Source: Voacanga thouarsii (taxonomy: Eukaryota; Streptophyta; Magnoliopsida; Gentianales; Apocynaceae). From it: a stretch of DNA of 64,000 nt. The translations under genes and the position numbers were made by a program. Positions 44,601 through 56,505 of this stretch are shown piece after piece (positions within the stretch are counted from its first letter, which is position 1; every line of letters begins with the position of its first letter). The notes below the pieces were generated by a model, which was not told the DNA's origin, searched no databases, and was given only the letters and a program-made list of their open reading frames with translations. Location of the stretch: NCBI GenBank assembly GCA_026120185.1, contig JANUWF010001937.1, positions 372,001 through 436,000 on the forward strand, given 5' to 3'.

Positions 44601-45888
44601 GTTCTGGAGACGAAAATTTTGTATACGGAATTAGGTTTTATCTAAGGATTTTGGTATTTTCCTATTCCTACTCGGCCAAGACTTCCTCAGCCTCGAAATT
44701 AGCCTCCAATAGGCCTATAAAAGCATAAGAGAACACAAGGATTGGAGATATACAACTAAGAGAGGTGAATTAAAGTGTAGAAATTCTGATATTCTTATTG
44801 GAGGAATTCACCAAAGTCAAGGAAGATTGTTCAAAAGAGTCTTTAAGGAAGAAGAAAGAGGCTTGTTTATGAATACTTTCTTTTCTCTTTGTTTTCTTTT
44901 TCTTTAGCAATGATGTATTCAATGGTTTTTATAGTAATTTAACATTATTTTGGGATTCATGATTTTGGATAAATTTAGTTATTTGATCAATTCTTTGTCA
45001 TCTTTAGTATTTGATTACTTGATTTCATTGGTTATTGATGCGAGTTCTTCTAATTGACTTGAGACGACGATGTTAGGAGTTTCATTACATTGATTTCATA
45101 TTTGTCTAATCCTAATGGACTTAAGTGACAAAGTTAAGATTACAAGACTAAGTGATCAAAAATTAGTTGATTTCGCCTCGAGCAAAGGGTTATTAGCTAA
45201 TTTCATGTTTATAAGGAATTGAGCCTAATGCATGTTTTGGTTAGGATTAGCTTGATTGGCAAATATGTTAATATAATTAAAATATAGGATTCCATGGATT
45301 GGGACATGAAATAGGGTTTATCTAAGTAGAGTCATGACTTGTGAAACGATTGAGTTTTACTTTATCTTCCTTCATGATGTCAAGATGATTATTAGTTGAG
45401 AGAATTGCTAATTGGTTCATTGTCATATTTTCAAGGGTACTTGTCAAAATTGCATAAACCTATATCCTTGAATTGTATATGTTTCTTTAGTTTTTTTTTT
45501 TTATTATTCTGTTATCACTCTATTTAGGTCGGTTAAACAATGAAAGAAAAGTAATTAGTCTGTACTTATTCCTTTGAGGATCGATACTCCTTAATTCCCT
45601 ATACTATGCTTGTGATGAGTATACTTGCTCACATGCATATTTTGGGATTAATATTTAATTAAAACTTGATTAAGGGATGAATTTAAAATTGATGATTACA
45701 ATTTGGAAAACCCTTCTCTTCCCTATATATTTTTGGCCAACCTAAGGCTTAATGGAGCCCTAGTGGGCCAAAACACACAAAGCCCTAATGGGCTTAGTAT
45801 TGGGCTCATAAATCATTCCTCTTTATTATCTTTTCTAGGCTTTGTTAAATACCTAAGACCATTTCCAATTAGACTTTTAATATATATT

Positions 45889-47574
45889 TGTTGGTTTGAC
45901 AGGAAAAACAAAGGAACATGTTGTAGAAACGAAGAACAAACAGAGGCATAGAAAAAACCATAAAAAGCAGCAGCATGGACATTTAAAACATACCTATAGG
46001 TGCCTTAAACCTCTTAGGTTGTGGAAGAATGAATTGAATCTCAGGGACAGTCCCTTCTTGCTCAATTGATGAAGCTTCCGGTTGAAAACCTGCTAACCTC
46101 CTACTCCTCCTTGTTTGCAAGAACGATGAACGCCAAAGCTTTCCGGTTGTTGGAATATTCCACTGCCTAAATCCTTATTGGTGAAACAAAAGGTGAAGAG
46201 AAATGATCTCTCAAGAGGAGGAGTGCATGGTCTCAACCTTCTCCTTGTTTTGTGAAACGAAACGTTGAGAAGGAAACCTCTCAACCTTCTTGGTGAACCA
46301 AAGGGTGAGAAGCAATCAACAACCACCAAAAGTTTTTTTTCTTTCTGAAAAAATGAACCACCTTGCAACCTCTTGTATCCTTTGCTAATACAAAGAACAA
46401 GAGAAGCAAAGGTCACAAGAGAACCAAGGGATGTGAGCCTCTATTTCCATAATTCTGTGAATTTCAAACAATTCTCTAATTGCAATTGGAACCCATGAAG
46501 TTCTCAGAATTATAAATTGGCCCATCAACTTCTCTTTCTCGCAATAAACTCCCACTATGTTATCAAATAACATCTTGAGTATATATTCCTCTTTAACTAA
46601 GACCAATTCCTCAACCCAAAATTAATTAGGACTTACGAACTATTCCGAGGACCAAAAAGACACATCGCCTTGGCTACTAAAATGACTAAAATACCCCTAC
46701 TATATAAATAGCTGTATTTTGCATTTTAAATAATTTCTAATATCACCGTAAGAAAATATTGACCCCAAGGACAATGCTGCGTTAGCAAAGTGTCCGACCT
46801 ACAGGTTAATGACTAAAATATCCTTCTATACATCGCCGAGCATTCAGAGAGGAAGAAGTGTACTAACACCTCTCTAAATGACATCTACCATCCTTAGGCT
46901 TCTAGTCCAATGATCCACGACTTCCTGGAGTGTTTTCGCTTTCCAAGGGAGCTACCCTAAAGCAAATATCCAAGTCATGTTTCCCAGAGCTCTGGACATT
47001 TAGATCATTCAGACAACCACAAGGGGCGATATAGTATAGAAACTATCATGTACAAGTCTGTCTCAACTAACTAGTCACACATACCCAACATGCAAGTATA
47101 TTGGCCCTACGATAGAACCTCAACTATAGAATATCAAAGTATATGCTTCCAGCTTTGTCAGACCACCAACTCAAGTCATAGAGTATTAGTCTACGCTGTA
47201 GCGGTAGTAGTATAAGTTTCTACCATATAGTACTTTTAAGAAACCACTACTACAGGTCCTGTTCTATTCACTGGCTAAAGGTAAGCCATTACCCATTTAG
47301 AATTCACAACATAATAACCTAGATATGATGAGATTTCCATTCTCATCAATTGGTTAAGAACGAATGTCTATGTCTTAAGTAACCCGAGATCCATACCTTA
47401 CTATGAAAAATCTCCATTCACATGGACCACTTACTTAAATACAATGGGTCTTTTTTAAACGACATTATGCACAAACAAAAGTAAATTCACAAATGATTTC
47501 TGAAAATAAATTCTTTTATTAAAACATTCGATTTTTTATATCAGAAACTAGTCTAAAAGGCATACTTCCAAACA
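45889..47574 (-). mobile_element. Cop-X solo LTR, copy 2
   Basis: A 1686-bp copia-type solo LTR from TGTTTGGAAGTATGCC (47574, minus strand) to ...CAACA-type end at 45889, flanked by ATATT at 45884-45888 and 47575-47579. It sits in the Cop-Z 5' LTR. It is homologous to copy 1 at 13691-15740. Confidence 0.93.
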
Positions 47575-48699
47575 ATATTAACATGTATCATCCCAATGAA
47601 TTAATTTAATCCAACCTAATTTTCTAAATTCATTAATTATCTTTTCTGGGCCTTATGAAAAATCCATGACTAATTAATTAATTCTAATTGGACTCTTGGA
47701 ATAAATTTTATTTCTCTTTCAGATAATTATCCATAAAGCCCAAATTGTGTCTAGATAATACCAAGGTAACTTGAGCTACTTCGAGGACTAAGAGATATAT
47801 TATTTATAGCTATTAAAATGACCAAAATGCCCTTCTATCAAACAGCTGCATTTTACCATTTTAAATATTCTCATTTATCACCATATAAAAAAACTGACTC
47901 CAAGAATAATATTGCTAAAACAATATCTCCAACCCACAAGTGAAATAATAGAAATATCCCTCTATATAACACCCGTTAATGAGTTAGGATAAATGTACTA
48001 ATACCTATATCGAAGATATCTACCATCATTTGATCTCTAGTTCAATAATCCATGACTCACTCGAATGTACTTGCTTATCATTGGAAGCTACCCAAAAGCA
48101 CACATTCTAGAGTTACGTTCCCAAGATCCTAGCTTATTAGACTATCTTGGACAATCACAACAGGGTGAGTAATCTTCACAAAGTGAAGCATAGAAACTCT
48201 GTTGCATGAATCCGTCTTAACTAACTAGAGTAATACACCCAACATATAAGGTTATTAGTTTCACAAAAGAAATCTTGCCCAACATACATCAAAGTACAAG
48301 ACCCTAGCTTCACCAGACCACAAATTCATAATCAAGTATGAAGGCATCCATCCATACTGTAGCAGTAATAGTCTGATCTCTATAATTATAGTACTTTAAA
48401 AGAGATCACTACTATACGTCCAATTCTACATATTTGTAATACGCTTATGCCAATAATGTGAGTGAACTACTCACTGATTCAAGGTAAAACATTTCTTATT
48501 GGAACTCATGGCATAATAGTCTTATCTTGATGAAATGCCCAATACCATCAAACGACTAAGAACTCATTTTTACTTGTATGACAAGTACCTATGGTCTATA
48601 CCTTACTGTGAAGAACGACCCAATACATAGACCATTCCTTGTCACACTTGGACCTTAAATATGCAATAATATAATAAATAAACCAAATTGAATTAATTT

Positions 48700-48825
48700 A
48701 GTAGACTTGACAATGGGTCCATTGGACCTACTTGGCCCCAAATCTGCTCTATTTTTTAGGAACTCAGGCTGGGCAAAGTGGCCCTGGTGCCAAGTCCAGT
48801 GGACCCACCTAGTGCCAGGTCTATT
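48700..48825. repeat. Palindrome cluster in the Cop-Z 5' LTR
   Basis: Decayed copies such as CCTACTTGGCCCCAAAT, CCCTGGTGCCAAGTCC and CACCTAGTGCCAGGTC, at the same place as 29352-29472 in the partner LTR. Confidence 0.75.
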
Positions 48826-48876
48826 TGTAATATATTTATACAGAATACATAGTCTTTCAAGGCATACTTTCCAATA

Positions 48877-50889
48877 TCAAAACCTTATAAACTCTTGTAT
48901 TAAATCAAACAATCCTAAAACCATCAAAGTTAAGTTAAACAAGTTTATATCTAGTACAAGAAAATCACCATACTCCCTAAGCAAAACCATAAATAACATA
49001 AATTGTACAAGTCAAGCTATTTAACCAATTCGAGCATTATAAACTCAAATTTACACAACTAAAGTTTGTGAAATAAGGAAACATTCCACTCATTTTTTTC
49101 TCTATGACTTAGGGAATCGATAGACTCAAGTGAATGGATTTCTCTTCATACCCCGTATTGGCCCTCTCACAGTCATCATTATTTTTTTAGTATTTCTTCT
49201 TTCTTGCCTTTTGCCTTCAGGATAACTTTAAGAGAGTGCACCGAATAATACTACCCACTTCTCTCCATATTAATTCCCTTTTCAGCAAAAGGTCTACAAA
49301 GATTAAAAATAAGAGCATTTTGTCTATTCAATTCTTTTTTTTAGCTCGCATAACAATGATTTTTTTTTTCACTCATTATTTTTCTATCTTCCTCACATTC
49401 CTTATTCATCACTCAAAGTCAAGCAAATTTTAAATTTATAATACAAGAATTAGTCAACAACTCTTACCAAATTTCATCATATCATCCATACTCAAACTCA
49501 AAGAATAAAATAAAACTCTAATACCAAATATAACCAAGGTTAACTTAAATTCCGAAGACTTAGCAAATCAAACTTAATACACAAGTTAACATTTCAATAA
49601 AAATTCAACCATAATAAATGACAAATCTATATCTAAAGTTAAAAAGAAAATACAACTCCATTATAGAAAATAAGCTGAATTTAGCTCCACAATCTCCAAA
49701 CTTTCAAATTTGCAAATTTTTACAGTTTTCAACAAAAAATTTAGCTTGATACCAAGAAAATACTAAGATAATTGATAAAAGATTTGGACAAAGAATATCA
49801 ACAAATCACTCCCCCATACTTAAACTAGATGATGTCCTCAACGACTAAAAATTAACTGAAGAAAGCATCTCCAAAGGGATCAAAAATGATAAAGGAGGTA
49901 GAAAGTTAAGAAATACTTTCCAAATGCAATAATGCTCCAATAAATATGAAAACTTTAACAAAGGAATAGAGTGGGTTCCAAGGAGACTTTATTCTAACCT
50001 ACAAAAGAAAACACAAATAAAAGCACAAAGAAAATAATAACAAAATAAAGACACACCTAAATAAAAGAAAACTAAAGAAAAATATTAATAAAAATCTTAA
50101 CAAAGCAAATAAAGACACAACTAATTCCCCCACACGTAAGATGGACAATATTTTCCCTATTTGGGGGAAATAACACCTAACAACTCCAAACACAAAACAA
50201 AGATAAAAACTCTTTCCACTCATCATGCTTCCTCATCAAACCTTTGTAAAAGAAATTAATACTCATTGAAAAAGATAGGCATGATGAAAGTAGAAATAAG
50301 AAAGAGTTTTGAAACATGAAGGGTTCATGAAAAATATTAGTTGCAATTAATGTTAATACTTGACCCCCCTTCTGTAGCATCTTTTTAGACATACAAATCA
50401 AGTCCCAACACAAACATGTAAATTATATCTGAAAAGTGTATAAACATTAGAATCACCACATATCCCTTAAAAAGATTTGTCAAAATTAAAATTTTCCTTT
50501 AGACTTGACTTAGTAATGTAGATTTTGAAGTTAGAATAAAGAAATTCTTACTTTTTAAATTATGGTCTATAACAACTAAGTTATCTCCCTTTAAATGAGG
50601 TGAAGGGCAAAAATTACCACCACCTTTGAAGGACTTCTTATAATGTAGCATTGAAAGATCCAACTCCTTAAGGCATGGAAAATTCAACATATTATCAATG
50701 GTATCATTAGGCTCCGTGAGTGGAGAGGTACCTATAAATTCATATGACAAAGAAAAATAGAAATATGAGAGCATAGAATAGAATAAAAAATTTTCCCCAT
50801 CACATTGTGCAATTGTTCCACATATCCTCTCTCTTCTCCTACGGGTCTTTTTGTTCAAATGTATGAGCCTTTGTGGCATCTTCAACTAA
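48877..50889 (-). mobile_element. Ath-B internal region, right part
   Basis: Continues 27673 after Cop-Z. It is antisense-homologous to Ath-A 37430-39640, including PPT-like tracts at 49809-49824 and 50125-50140. Homology stops at about 50889, where the Rei-2 pol tail begins; PBS and 5' LTR are missing from the window. Confidence 0.83.
50499..50885 (-). CDS. Ath-B ORF shared with Ath-A, unknown
   Basis: A 128-codon frame with a basic start (NKKTRRRRERICG), a hydrophobic-aromatic stretch (FYSMLSYFYFSLSYEF) and then PCLKELDLSMLHYKKSFKGG and NFCPSPHLKGDN, matching Ath-A small ORF 2. It has no domain I recognise. It lies next to the break at 50889, so the N-terminus may be truncated. Confidence 0.45.
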   Translation of the reverse strand: MKMPQRLIHLNKKTRRRRERICGTIAQCDGENFLFYSMLSYFYFSLSYEFIGTSPLTEPNDTIDNMLNFPCLKELDLSMLHYKKSFKGGGNFCPSPHLKGDNLVVIDHNLKSKNFFILTSKSTLLSQV

Positions 50890-51037
50890 TGGGAATCAAG
50901 CTAGCCAATTGGTTCAATTTCAAGAAGGGGAAACAATTTTGGAAGGACCAATGACAAGATCAAGGGCTAAGAGGTCCCAATGTGATATTCAATTATTCCT
51001 ACCAAATTTTGAAGATGGAAGAGATTTAGAAGGATGA
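50889..51037 (+). pseudogene. Reina-type pol C-terminal tail
   Basis: An open + strand frame ending at TGA 51035-51037: QLVQFQEGETILEGPMTRSR then AKRSQCDIQLF. The GPMTR-RAK motif is common near the C-terminus of Reina-like gypsy polyproteins. It sits upstream of an LTR that is itself followed by a PBS and gag, so it belongs to another Reina unit sharing that LTR. Confidence 0.75.
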
Positions 51038-51851
51038 TAAAAGAAGCTAAAAGCTCAATATGATGGTTTTTCAAAAAGGAACCCCAACTACAACTCAAGC
51101 ATGTGCCGAAGGAAGGAGAAAACACTAAAGGCCAGCAAGCTAGAGCCGAGCCGGTACCAGCTTAGTTGGCCTCATTCTACCAACAAAAATGCTAGCTTCC
51201 AGTGTAGAGCCGGCGCTGGCGCCGACACTTATAGGGGCACAACCCCTACTTTGCCGCATTTTGATATTTTCTTTGATTTTTATCTATTCTAAATATGTTG
51301 TAAGGACCTTTTAGGTCCTTAATTTATCTTAGGGCCTTGGTAATCACTTAGCTAGGGTTAGGGTAGTATAAATATATCTTTTTGCGATTTGAAAACACAA
51401 TTAATCTACTTTATTCAAATTTGAAAAGAGTCTTGAGAGGTCTTTGTCTCATTGTTCATCTTGTTCAAGACTATACTTAGGGCCTAATCCTCTCTTTGAA
51501 TGATTCTCTAAATCTTGTGGATCATCTAATTTGATATCTATTGATTGTGTCTTAGTTGCTTTGTTCTTCTAAGGTTTATCTTGAATTTCATTATTTCAGT
51601 GCCTATATTTCTACTTCTTTTATTCTTGATTTCCTTTGTTGTTGCAAGGATATTTAAGTGAATTTATAGTCGATACTATTCTTGTGGATCTATGATTAGG
51701 TTTTCAAGGGTTTGCTAGAGAGTAGTTAGATAGTTATCTTTCCTTTATTTTTGGTCATAAACTTCTGCTATTAGGGTTTCACTATTTAATCTAAGGTTTG
51801 TGCCTATTTTTGTCCATTGTTCCATCATTCTAACCACTCAAAATCATATCA
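51035..51851 (+). repeat. Rei-2 LTR
   Basis: About 817 bp, starting TGATA just after a purine-rich stretch and ending CATATCA before the PBS. The right end is well fixed by the PBS and by similarity to the Rei-NA LTR end. The left end is inferred. It contains TATAAATA at 51367 and palindrome-like words at 51150-51230 (GCCGGTACCAGC, GCCGGCGCTGGCGCCG). Confidence 0.7.
51367..51374 (+). promoter_or_regulatory. TATA box of the Rei-2 LTR
   Basis: TATAAATA in the middle of the LTR after a GGGTTAGGG-type stretch, in the right place for a U3 promoter. No second LTR is available to check it. Confidence 0.5.
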
Positions 51852-51858
51852 AAGAGTT

Positions 51859-51869
51859 TGGTATTAGAG
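51859..51869 (+). other. Rei-2 primer binding site
   Basis: TGGTATTAGAG, an initiator-Met type PBS with one change, seven bases after the LTR end, as in Rei-NA. Confidence 0.85.
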
Positions 51870-52699
51870 TAAGGAAAGTCTTGAGCCCTACAAAGTTGAA
51901 GAAAAATAAAAAAAAAAAATCTCGTAACTCAAAAACATGCTTCAAAAATATTATGATATCTTTGTTATTTCTAGATTTTTCCTTAACAAAATTGCTCCTT
52001 GATGTTATCATAATACTTAGGGACAAATTTATCTTGTGTTTGTGATGACAATAGGCTTGAATATGGGTGAAAATATTGATTGGTTTTAAATGATGGGATT
52101 GCAACCAAAGTGTTTGATAAGCATTCTACAAGAATGTTTATGGCCATAGTTAGGGTGTTGGGACTTGATATATCACTCTATTGTTGAAATTTATGCTCAT
52201 TGAACTCATCTTTACTATTGTACACTTATGATTATCATGTTCTTCATATTCCTATTTACTAATTGTTCTTGATTCTTTGTTCTTGCTAATTCTTATTTGT
52301 TTCTTGCTTGAAATTGCTTCCTCATGTTTTGGTGATTGTTCGTGTGCTAATTGAGTCCTTTATCCTTGAAATTCTTGCTTAAAAACTAGTTTGTTTAAGA
52401 TTCCTAACAAGTGTTTGTTGAAATTTCCCTAAGACCCTATAATTGGAAAATCTATTAATTTTTATTACCTCACTTAGTTGGACTAAATATTTATCTATTG
52501 GAGAGAATTGGAATTAAACAAAAATGTTTGAGTGTTGAGAAAAAGGTAAGAAGGCGAGACTATTACCAAAAGAGCCAAAGAAGGTAAACACGAGTATAAA
52601 GTGAGTATCTTTGAGAGTAAACACATAAGGAGTGCAGAGAGGATCTATTTCTTTTGTTAATATCTTCTGCAAGTATAACTCATTGAATATTCCATTACC

Positions 52700-55583
52700 A
52701 TGACTCATGAACAAAAAATTCCTAGGCCTAACCTAAATAGACCTAGTAGGCCACAAGAAGAACCACTTGATGCTAAGGTTTTACGAGAGCATTTAAATGC
52801 TATGATAAAGACAATGCATAATAGGTTTGAAGATATGACAAGGGAAATCACTGGATTGAGATAACATTTGGGTCAATCTTCTACCGTAGCACAAAGAATG
52901 TGTTAAGAAAATTTGAAGCTCCTAGCCCCAGAATGAGAGATGATAATGCCCAAACTCCTCCACTAAATGTTCAACAAGGAGAGGAGTGAGATGAACACTC
53001 TATTAGGAGATTCCAACAAGCCCCTATGAGAGGGAGAAGGCATGCTCTGAGAGGAGGACGAGGTAGGTGCCAAGGAATGAATGGTGGAAACAATCCAAGA
53101 GAGTTTGAGGGAGTTGATGAATGGTATGAAAGGGAATATAGTGTTCGGTATCTCACGCATATCATATATGGTGCAGCGGAAAAATAAGAACGAGATATCA
53201 TCCCAAGATCCACATATGTGTGGAAAATAAGATATAAAGAGATCAAAGGTAATAGCTTTTTACCCTACTTTGATCATGTGGAAAGCAAAATTTTTCTTCT
53301 TCAAGTCGAGATGCAATCCAGTAATCCTCTTGATCAAACACCATGAGAGTTGAACATCCAACCACTATAATCACAGTGTGTAATTATCTCTAACAGTAAT
53401 CCACACAGAGGATACAATCAAACACGAAGTTTTCTATGCTAACAGAAAAACTAAGCGGCAGCTAGGGTTAGGTTGCAAGAACCATGAGAGAGAGAGAAGA
53501 GAGAATGTCATGTGTTCTAGGGTTGGAGTAAATATCGTGTGTCTTACACAGCTAGGGTTTCGTGTGAAGCATATATATGTTACACGAAAATCTACTAAAA
53601 AAAATACTCCAACTCAAGATTCTAAAACAATTAGAATTCCCTAATTATAATTGGAAATATCAAATTCTCACAATTATAATTTGGACCATAAATTATAACT
53701 AATTATAATTTGACCACAACAACTTTTTTTTCTCACAATTAACCCCACTATGTTATCAAATAACATCTTAAGTATACAATCATCTATTGTGTGTGACCTA
53801 TTAGGTTTCCCAGTTAATTGGTAGTGAACATAAATTAATCCAAACGTTTTTGAGATTAATAATCCATAATTAATTAGAATTAATCCTATTAATTCTAATC
53901 ATGGTTGGTTTATTAATTTATCAATTAATAAACCTATATTCCCATATCATGAGTGGTATCTAGCAACACATCATGACCACCCAAGAGTCTAGAAAGTCAA
54001 GTGGCTTAACATGAACCTTCAATAACAAATTATAGTGCAATTAATTCCTTTCACCATACAATATCTCATTCGGTTTGGAGTGCGAAATTAGTGCCAACTC
54101 CTTCAAGAATATATATTAATTCTAGCCCGAATACAATAGTACTTGTACTAGGAACCCACTACTTCAGATGTGTATCAATTGGAACTATTTCCAATACACA
54201 GTCGCCTTGGCCAAGGACTTTTCGAGTAGTAATTCCTACAAGTGGCCGTGAGATATTCACCCTTACTATTAGGAGCGGTGAATCCTTTATTGACCCTTTC
54301 AACTACTTTCGTTTACCTGACAATGTACCCAATATCCATCCAATAGGTGGCCCTCGATCGAGCTCCAGAGATTGGAATCAAAGTACAATGCTTAGCAAAC
54401 AAAGTACCATGGAGATCTCAAGTCTAAGAATACTTGCACGTTTGCTATATTGAGATTATATCACTGTCACTAAATAGTTATCCATATGATTATCTCATAG
54501 TTAGGTCATCCAATGAACTTATTCCATTAACAAGCATCCATGTGTTAACTTTGATTATCTCAATACTCACGGTTATGAGAACCACTACCTGATCAAATCA
54601 GGAAGTCTAACACATGCTAGTCTTAACGCATTAATGATGTCCTATCTCATTAATACTATGACTAGGGACTATTTAAGTGCTAACACAATACAGTGTAGTA
54701 TGAATCTCATATCATGATTTCCTTATCACAGTGTTGTACTAGGGACTTTATCTAACAGTTATTTTACATAAAAGTAAACAAAAGAAACTATAAGATAAAA
54801 AATTACTTTTATTAAAATAAAATGTATCATATACAATGTACAAGTGATTGCCTCTAGGGTATAACACTAACACATAGCGATGCATACGGAGAACTCAATA
54901 AAGGATAGGACAATAGATGAGATAGGAGAGAAGGAAATGAAGAGAAGAGAGAGTTAAAACATATCAAGAAAAAAGTGCCTACATTTTATGAAAAGAGTGA
55001 GCCCGAAATCTATTTTGAATAGGAGAGCAAAAAGAAAATATTTTTTGAGTATCATACTTATAGTGACAGATCAAATGTGAGGCTAGCTATTTTGGATTTT
55101 TCAAAGTATGCACTGGTCTGGTGGTAGCAAGTTAGAACTCAGAGAAGGGAAATGGAAGTAGAAGCTATGGGAAATTATAACTTGCTAAAGGACATGATGA
55201 GGGCTAGGCTTGTTCCATACCACTACTACCATGACCTCTACTAAAGGATTCAATCACTCAAGTAAAGGAATAAGAATGTAAAGGATTTTCATAAGGAAAT
55301 AGAAGTGATGTTAGTGAGAGCTGACATCCAAAAGGACCATAGACCAACAAGGGCTAGGTCCTTAGGAGGATTGAATATAAAAATTGCTAATTTGATAGAG
55401 TTGCACTCCTATGACTGTTTTGAAGATATAGTTCATGCTACTGTGAAGATCGAAAAGCAACTAACGAGGAGGCCATTTTCTATGCCTATACTTCCAAATC
55501 CAAAAACCATTAACAAAATGCCAACTAAGAGAGATGATACTAATAAACCTTTCAAAAGGGAGTACAACAAGCCAAAAGAATGA
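52700..55583 (+). pseudogene. Rei-2 gag, split by Cop-W copy A
   Basis: Starts at ATG 52700 (MTHEQKIPRPNLNRPSRPQE), with a stop at 52862. The frame is cut at 53142 by the Cop-W LTR and resumes at 54873 (YGELNKG). The core VRLAILDFSKYALVWW is near 55077-55125, and RADIQKDHRPTRARSLGGLN near 55315. Rejoining the flanks at the duplicated bases keeps one continuous frame (EYS-DAYGE), so the gag was coding when the LTR entered. Several stops are present. Confidence 0.85.
53142..54872 (-). mobile_element. Cop-W LTR, copy A
   Basis: A 1731-bp copia-type solo LTR, read on the minus strand from TGTTAGTGTTATACCCTAGA (54872) to ...ATACCGAACA (53142). Flanks are TATAG and CATAG (4 of 5 bases). It matches copies B and C along its length. 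Orientation is inferred from the similarity of TGTTAGTGTTATGCCC to copia LTR starts. Confidence 0.88.
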
Positions 55584-55659
55584 TAGAAGCCTAGGGAAGA
55601 TTGAAAACCTAGGGAAGGTTGGAACAAAGATAAGGGAAAAGCCATAAAGAGGCCACAAT

Positions 55660-56330
55660 GAAATAGAGATATCCAATGCTTCAAGTGTCTTAGCTATGGG
55701 CATACTGCCCATGAGTGTCCAAGCAAAAAGGCTATGTACACTAACCCCTATGGAGAAGTCTCAACCTACAAAGAAAAAGAGGGAGAAAGGTGCTAATGAA
55801 ACCAAGAAGAAGATATGAAATGGGAAGTGATGAAGGGGAAGTAGTTGGCCAAGAGTATTCCTTAATTGGAGTCATAAGAAGATCATTGAACTTTCAAGTA
55901 ATTGAAGACCAAGACCAACAACAAAGAGAGAGCGTATTCTACACAATGAGTATAATCAACAAGACTCCTTGTAATGTCATTATGGATAATGGGAGTTGCA
56001 CTAATGAGATTAGTGCAAGCTTAATCAATTAATTAGACATGAAATGGATTAAGCACTCCAACCCTACAAGTTACAATGGTTGAATGATAGTGGGAAGTTA
56101 AGGTTTAACAAATATGTCTTAGTATCTTTTGAGATGGGAAATTACAAAAATGATGTTCTATGTGATGTGGTGCCTATATAAGTGAGTTACTTACTCCTAG
56201 GGAGGCCTTGGCAATATGATAAGAATATGAAGCATGATAGGAGGAAGAACATTTATTCCATTGTCAAAGAGGGTTCCAAATTCACTCTTATCCCCATGCC
56301 TCCAAGTGAGATAAACAAGGACCAAAGAAT
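55660..56330 (+). pseudogene. Rei-2 zinc knuckle and protease
   Basis: CFKCLSYGHTAHEC near 55678-55720 is an intact CCHC knuckle. The protease has VIMDNGSCTNEIS near 55978 (D-N-G in place of D-S/T-G), a stop at 56030, then broken frames up to LIPMPPSE near 56289. It is homologous to the Rei-NA protease. Confidence 0.82.
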
Positions 56331-56505
56331 TATGAGGAAAAGAGAACAGAAAAAGGAAACACAAGATACCAAACAAAAACAAGAGTTAGAGAGAAAAGAA
56401 CAAGAGAGGAAAGAGAAAGAATTGAGGGAGAGAATGGGAAAGTAAGTGCCTTTGATCATCGCGGATGGAAGTGAGCAAGAATAAGAGAAGGGAGGTAAAA
56501 GAAGA

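Larger units (their letters stand above)
35449..45701 (+). mobile_element. Ath-A: non-autonomous Athila/Tat-like LTR element
   Basis: LTR 35449-36854, PBS, 2.8-kb internal region 36855-39674, PPT, LTR 39675-45701 (interrupted by a solo Tekay LTR). Flanks are GTTGG (35444-35448) and TTTGG (45702-45706), a one-mismatch target duplication in the Cop-Z LTR. The tRNA-Asp-like PBS and the AAGTGTGGGGGG PPT with an upstream GAGGACAAGCAAA are as in Athila/Tat gypsy. No gag core, RT or integrase is present, only short ORFs, and related copies (Ath-B, Ath-C) look the same, so this is probably a family mobilised in trans. Confidence 0.85.
39675..45701 (+). repeat. Ath-A 3' LTR, interrupted by a Tekay solo LTR
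   Basis: Pieces 39675-39787 and 44318-45701 align with 35449-36854. Its last bases are altered compared with the 5' LTR (GATTACAA in place of an ACGCATCA end). It carries a palindrome cluster at 44380-44600 and a TATA box at 44716-44722. Confidence 0.9.
27674..48876 (-). mobile_element. Cop-Z: Ty1/copia element with two nested insertions
   Basis: A full copia element on the minus strand: 5' LTR at right (35059-48876, interrupted), PBS, leader, gag, protease, integrase, RT, RNase H, PPT, 3' LTR at left (27674-29526). TCAAA occurs exactly at both outer flanks. Removing Ath-A and the Cop-X solo LTR leaves a right LTR of about 1.87 kb, against 1853 bp for the left one, which confirms the reconstruction. 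The gene order (integrase before RT) is that of Ty1/copia. All ORFs are broken. Confidence 0.93.
35059..48876 (-). repeat. Cop-Z 5' LTR, interrupted twice
   Basis: LTR pieces are 35059-35448, 45702-45888 and 47575-48876. They align in order with 27674-29526. The gaps are Ath-A and the second Cop-X solo LTR. The last piece holds a palindrome cluster at 48700-48825. Confidence 0.92.

Noticed and set aside
54091..54453. 120-codon ORF in Cop-W copy A with similar frames in copy C (61335-61771)
   Set aside because: It is antisense to the LTR and split by a frameshift in copy C. Similarity is explained by LTR homology, and no known domain is seen.
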